From Loripinus fragilis (taxonomy: Eukaryota; Mollusca; Bivalvia; Lucinida; Lucinidae), in NCBI GenBank assembly GCA_964019695.1, contig OZ026518.1, positions 84,501,950-84,565,949 of the forward strand: a stretch of DNA of 64,000 bases, in the 5' to 3' direction. Below the pieces are notes generated by a model. The model searched no databases. It saw nothing but the letters and a program-made list of their open reading frames with translations, and was not told the origin of the DNA. This document shows, piece by piece, positions 59,487-64,000 of this stretch (position 1 is the first letter of the stretch; each line of letters opens with the position of its first letter). Position numbers and translations under genes: made by a program.

Positions 59487-59960
59487 GAAAGATCTTAATA
59501 AACAATGGATTTTGATACCAGTTTCATCTAAATCGGTTGAAAAATGTGGAAGTTATGGGCGTTTGAATATTTGCAAATGGGATGTAATAGAAGCGGCCAT
59601 ATTGTAGGCTTAGTGACGTCACTCAGCCTAATTAAATATGCGTAATCAAATTAAAAGACAAACCAATGGTTTATTTGCATTAATCTTTAATGAAACATTT
59701 TCCTTGTGTATAAAGCTACATATCTGCTGAAACACAGATGATGTGATAGTAGTGATAACTAAAAATTAAGCAGTTGAAAAAATTCTGAAAACTAATTAAA
59801 TATTCAAAATGGCGGCTAAATGTTGGCCATATTGAATGTTTTAAATGCCCATAACTTGCCCATTTTTCAACCGATTTTGATGATACTTGTATCAAAATTC
59901 AAGGCTCATAGAGCTCTTTTTGATAAAACATACTTATCATTAGGGTTGCTGTCACCTTAA
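59446..59960. mobile_element. TTAA-flanked MITE, copy 2
   Basis: 515 bp, reverse orientation to 2473-2985. TTAA at 59446-59449 and 59957-59960. The undisturbed target (GCATTAATTTTGATAC) survives in copy A at 20391-20406. Confidence 0.85.
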
Positions 59961-60107
59961 ATTTTGATACTAAAAAGTGTTGTAGACAGAACACCCCTTG
60001 AGGCACACCTTGTTAATGGTCATACTCGTCATACCGAGATGAGCCAACTTGGACGTGCATGGTGCAGTCTGCAAGGAAATTTTCAATGAATGAAGGAAGT
60101 CTATCTC

Positions 60108-60545
60108 TTAAATAATAGTAAATGAGTATGATCAGGAAATACCACAATCACAAACCGCAGACAACCCCGTGGCACTGCGAAGAAGAGCCGCTCAACCATC
60201 ACGAGACACGAGGAAGACAAATTAAGCAAAGCAACCAGCTCTCTCTTCCCCATCAAGATGATTGCAATACTAGAATGGACATTAAGTAACGTACAACAAA
60301 CATAGAACAATTACAGACTCCCACAATGGGAGTTACAATAAACAAAAAGTCAACAACAACAGAACCACCGCCTTAGAACGGACAGCAGCCTAAGCCACCG
60401 GGGGGGGGGGGGGGGGGGGGGGGTTAAATGCATTTTACTGGTACCAAATCTTCGCCCTAGATTCTGCTGTTGTTGAAGTATAAGCTTCATTATAATTAGG
60501 TTTAAACCCTCAACAATTCCATTGTAATCCTAGTTTGTGGATATC
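60108..60545 (-). repeat. R1 copy nested in RT of copy B, with poly-G
   Basis: Orthologous to 20540-20990. A run of about 22 G lies at 60402-60423, against about 14 in copy A. The endonuclease-start fragment is at 60480-60525. Confidence 0.65.
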
Positions 60546-61435
60546 TTTTAAAATGCCATATCTTCATGTGGTATCATACGCTTTTTCCAAATCAAAAACA
60601 TAGCAACTACATGTTCCTTTTTAATAAAAGCGTCATGTATGAAAGTTTCAAATCTAACTAAATTATCAGTCGTACTGCGGTCAGTTCTGAAACAAGACTG
60701 GAACCGCGATATATGATTATTAGATTCTAAAAAACCAAGTAAGTCTTTTAAAAATCATTCTTTCAAGTGTTTTACATAGACAACTTGTTAAAGCTATAGG
60801 TCTATAATTATTGGGTTTCACAAGATTTTACCGGGTTTGGTAATAGGAATTATTGTTGCATATGTCCAATCTTTTGGAAATTTCTCACTTTCCCAAATGT
60901 TATTAAATATACCAATAGAGTTTTAAGAGAAATCTCTGGAAGATGTTTAAGCAGTTGGTAGTGGATCTCATCAGGACCTGGGCTGAGTCATGTGTTATTT
61001 ATATGGCCTCAACCAATTCATCTAAATTGAACTCTTTGTTATAAATTTCATTATTTTGTGATTTGAAATTCAATTTAAAATTCTCTTGTTCTTTTTTAAT
61101 TTTTAGGAAGGATTCAGAGTATTTGAATGATGATGAGTTGTGACAAAAAGTCTCCTAAAGTGTCAGCAATGCCTGTTTTTGAGGTTGCATTACTATCAGT
61201 ACCTTCTAAATTTAAATGTGTATAACTGGGGGATTTGTTTCTTCCAGAGATTTTCTTATCATTTCCCAAACTTTTTAAAAGGTGTTTTATGATTGATTTT
61301 CGAAACATAAGATCTCCACGACTTACACTTCAAAAATTTGATCGTTCTGCGGGCTTTAGCTTTAAATACTTTAACGTAATTGAAGTTGTTGGAATTTCGA
61401 GATCTGTTTAATTTAGACAGAGCTTGTTTACGTTG

Positions 61436-61831
61436 CTAAATTGCTTCTTTACAGTCGTCGTTGTACCATGGATTACTTTTAGTTAGATTTGTAGAGGTTT
61501 GAGGAATATATTCTATAAATATTTCTATAAGAGAAGAAGTAAAGTCAGATATAGGATCAGAAGATTCTTCGAAGTTTTCTGGTATTAATTGACCAGTGCA
61601 TAGAGTATTAAATAGATCCAAGTTGGCTCTATTTAATTTCCACTTTGTAGTGTGGTCCTCAGTGGAAAAAGTGTTCTGTTCAATGATTATAGGAAAGAGA
61701 TCACTATTATGTTGGTCTTTACACACAGACCAATTATAATCAAGAAAGAGTGAAGGGTGACAGAAGGAAATATCAATGGATGAAAAAGACTTTGCACTTG
61801 AAGAAAGATAAGAGTAAGATTTATCATTCAT
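61436..61831 (-). pseudogene. Endonuclease-RT linker remnant, copy B
   Basis: 131 open codons, MNDKSYSYLSSSAKSFSSID to TTKWKLNRANLDLFNTLCTG and NPWYNDDCKEAI. Uninterrupted here; copy A has the tandem duplication inside. Confidence 0.65.
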
Positions 61832-61869
61832 AATACATATATCATTCTTTGTTAAGAAATTTCGATAAG

Positions 61870-62330
61870 CTCACCTCTGGAGTCATTATTTTGATTACCT
61901 CAGAGAATATTGTGACCATTGAAGTCAACTAATATGATATACGGAGAAGGAAGTTGTTGTAGTAAACTGTCCAAGTGTTGAGAATTAAGAGAAAATGATG
62001 GGGAAAAATATACAGAACATATGGTTATTTCTTTGTCTAGAGTGACAGATACCGCAGTTGCCTGCAGTTTTGTTTGTAAATCAATGTTTCTTTGTGGGAA
62101 AGATGATTTCACAAACACCGAAGCACCACTAGAGGGCCTCATACATTCAATATGAACATAGTTATAACCTTTTAACCAGATGTTATCATCTGGTTTAAGA
62201 TACGTCTCTTGAAAACAAAATACAGATGGATTGTATTCAGATATCAATAGAAATGCTTCATTATAATTAGGTTTTAAACCTAGACAATTCCATTGTATGA
62301 TTTTATGTTTAAAATTCATACTTGAAAATA
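61870..62330 (-). pseudogene. Endonuclease (EEP) remnant, copy B
   Basis: Long open run: KIIQWNCLGLKPNYNEAFLL, SEYNPSVFCFQETYLKPDDN, GASVFVKSSFPQRNIDLQTK and PSPYIILVDFNGHNIL. The expected GDFN active-site phrase reads VDFN. The frame ends early at a stop after HNIL. Confidence 0.78.
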
Positions 62331-62399
62331 ATAGGGGTACTAATATAATTTTTAGATTGAAGCCTTCCATTGTTTAAGTTATTGATAATCGTGAAAGTG

Positions 62400-63431
62400 T
62401 GCCTTTAGGGAGGTGATCACTGGAGGAAAAGTCTGTGAAAACAACAGAATCATCCTCCATGTCATCTTCCTCATCGTCCATTCTAAACACAGAAAATGGA
62501 TTTTTCTGAGCTTGTTCTGCTTTTTTGCTTCTTCTATTTTTTTTTTCTTTTTCTTTAGATATTGTTGTCGTCTTTCTACTTTTTGTTGGTTTTTGAGTTT
62601 CTCTTTCTCTTTTTTTCTTCTTTTCCTATTCTTTCCTCATCATTTCCAAGGTTGCTGGTTTAAGAGCTGGACCTGGAAGCGAAGAGGAAGTACTTTTTCC
62701 TTTGGGTTTTCCTTTCTGGGTATCTTGTGTTTGTGTGGATGTTTTTATTCTTTTGTATACTCTGTGATGATGTCTTCTGTTTGTGCTGATTTATTGCAAG
62801 TGCCTGGTTTCACAGCACTAGCGTATGTCCTAGCTTGGTAAAATTGTTCAAATTGCTTACAAGCTTCTGGAAATGACCAGTTGTTTTCGCATTTTATGTT
62901 AAAGATTTTTCTCTCTTCCTCCCATTGCCGTCATTATTTAGAGTTAGCTGAATGATCACCTTAGCAGTTGACACACTTGGCAGGTCTTTGACACTGACCA
63001 GGTTGGCAATGTTCAGGCATACAGCAGTTGACGCATATTGATTATCTGCCACACTTATTTTCATGGTGGCCAAACACTTGACAGTTTAACATCTAAGTGG
63101 ATTCGCGATACAAACATCAATTTTGCCAGAATAAAGCCTATTTTGACAATTGCTGGCAGAACTGGTGAGTCAAAAGTAAAAACAAATGTGTTGGTTGGTT
63201 TGATTACTCCATCACGGTGAACATTTATTCTACGTACACCGGTAACACCTTGTTTACCTATGAACTCAAGAATATATTCGCAGCTCTGCTTGCTTAAGGC
63301 AGGGCAACGAACAATACAAGAATTTATGGGGAGTAACAGTACATTTCAATCATTTTCAGAAGATTTGCTTCATTGGATTGTTTAGTAGACTGTATAAGTA
63401 GGTCATCAGATCGTAAGTTTTTGGTGCTCTT
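62400..63431 (-). pseudogene. Gag-like ORF1 remnant, copy B
   Basis: Parallel to 23.4-24.4 kb (IKPTNTFVFTFDSPVLPAIV visible on the minus strand). Broken by several indels. The plus-strand open frames at 62413 and 63038 are shadows. Confidence 0.6.
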
Positions 63432-63440
63432 AGGCTCACC

Positions 63441-63976
63441 ATCTTGTCCTACCAAGGGTTGCGATTGTCTAATCTAACCCTTGGCCTCACAGCTTTGATT
63501 TTCTCCGATTGAATACGTCATAAGCCGAAAATAGTAACAATTAATATGATCAATCACAAAGCGGTGCGAAAATCGATAAACGCCAGCCCACCAGATAAGA
63601 CGGCGTTATTAATTTACATTCAGGTTTCTTATTTAACGACTAAAATGTACGTTTAATGTGCTCAAAAGAACTGTCACATTAAGATGGTTAATTTGAGCAC
63701 CAATAACATAATTTTGAACTTAATTATAGAAGAAAAATAAATAATTTTACGACCAACATCTTTGACTATCTGGACTTATGGAGACTTAGCAGACGGTGAA
63801 CATTAGATACCGATAAACTGCTACATTTAATCTGATTGGCAGGAAGGGATTATCGAAAAAATCCTTCCTGGCGTTTTCATTGGTCGATAAGTCTGCGCTA
63901 ATAATAAATTTTGAGGGTCGTGAGGCGAAGGGTTTGTCGAAAGGTAGATACGACGAAACCTTCGCTGGTGAAGATG
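63441..63976. mobile_element. 536 bp element with 9-bp TSD, copy B only
   Basis: Flanked by AGGCTCACC at 63432-63440 and 63977-63985; copy A has a single AGGCTCACC near 24380-24390. Ends ATCTTGTCC / GGTGAAGATG with sub-terminal AAGGGTT and CCTTCG words inverted. A 9-bp TSD suggests a Mutator-like element (8 bp would be hAT). No coding frame. Confidence 0.7.
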
Positions 63977-64000
63977 AGGCTCACCTGCTTTACTCATAAT

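Larger units (their letters stand above)
57076..63431 (-). mobile_element. Decayed non-LTR retrotransposon, copy B (I/Nimb-like)
   Basis: Same order as copy A and somewhat better preserved: gag-like (63.4-62.4 kb), endonuclease (62.33-61.87), linker (61.83-61.44), RT (61.0-58.8) and RNase H (57.6-57.1). Interrupted by R1 (60.11-60.54), the TTAA MITE (59446-59960) and the 536 bp element at 63441. The order gag-EN-RT-RNase H supports the I/Nimb assignment. Confidence 0.75.
35150..64000 (+). repeat. Segmental duplication, copy B
   Basis: Direct repeat of copy A with the same gene and retrotransposon order; it runs off the right edge of the window. Extra blocks relative to A: intron 1 (several elements), 44773-48118, 48237-49873, the MITE 59446-59960 and 63441-63976. 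Confidence 0.85.

Overview
The window looks like nuclear DNA of a metazoan, most likely a bivalve mollusc. It is AT-rich, the genes have introns of 2-9 kb with GT-AG borders, and the non-coding DNA is packed with short inverted-repeat transposons (MITEs), foldbacks, tRNA-derived SINEs, decayed non-LTR retrotransposons and long AC and AT microsatellites. The bivalve call rests on the general style of the repeats and is an inference; no species is named.

Two complete protein-coding genes are visible, both on the plus strand and paralogous: gene A (3666-16611, 684 codons) and gene B (35150-55905, 675 codons). Each has five coding exons of matching size and phase (A: 369, 739, 75, 41 and 831 nt; B: 369, 727, 75, 41 and 816 nt). 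The predicted proteins have an N-terminal CABIT-type region (exons 1-2), a proline-rich SH3-ligand motif PPPPVPPR formed across the exon 3/4 junction, a basic/acidic linker, and a C-terminal SAM-like domain ending in GWRPK. This is the layout of GAREM (GRB2-associated and regulator of MAPK), an adaptor in receptor tyrosine kinase/ERK signalling.

The genes sit in a large direct segmental duplication: about 3.66-24.4 kb (copy A) and 35.15 kb to beyond the right edge (copy B). Each copy carries, downstream of the gene, the same decayed minus-strand non-LTR retrotransposon with gag-like, endonuclease, reverse transcriptase and RNase H remnants. Because one copy often keeps the empty site, many MITE insertions can be placed after the duplication.

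Layout: 1-3.6 kb, dispersed repeats, a mariner-sized inverted-repeat element and a TTAA-flanked MITE. 3.67-16.6 kb, gene A. 16.6-25.2 kb, 3-prime flank and non-LTR copy A. 25.2-35.1 kb, spacer between the copies with several TIR elements, a 442-codon RT fragment, a (CT)n and a very long (AC)n tract, two SINEs and nested MITEs. 35.15-55.9 kb, gene B with larger introns, including a 3.3 kb block and a 1.6 kb GC-rich element absent from A. 55.9-64 kb, 3-prime flank and non-LTR copy B. No rRNA, CRISPR array or bacterial feature was seen. All gene models are read from sequence and splice phase only, without transcript support.
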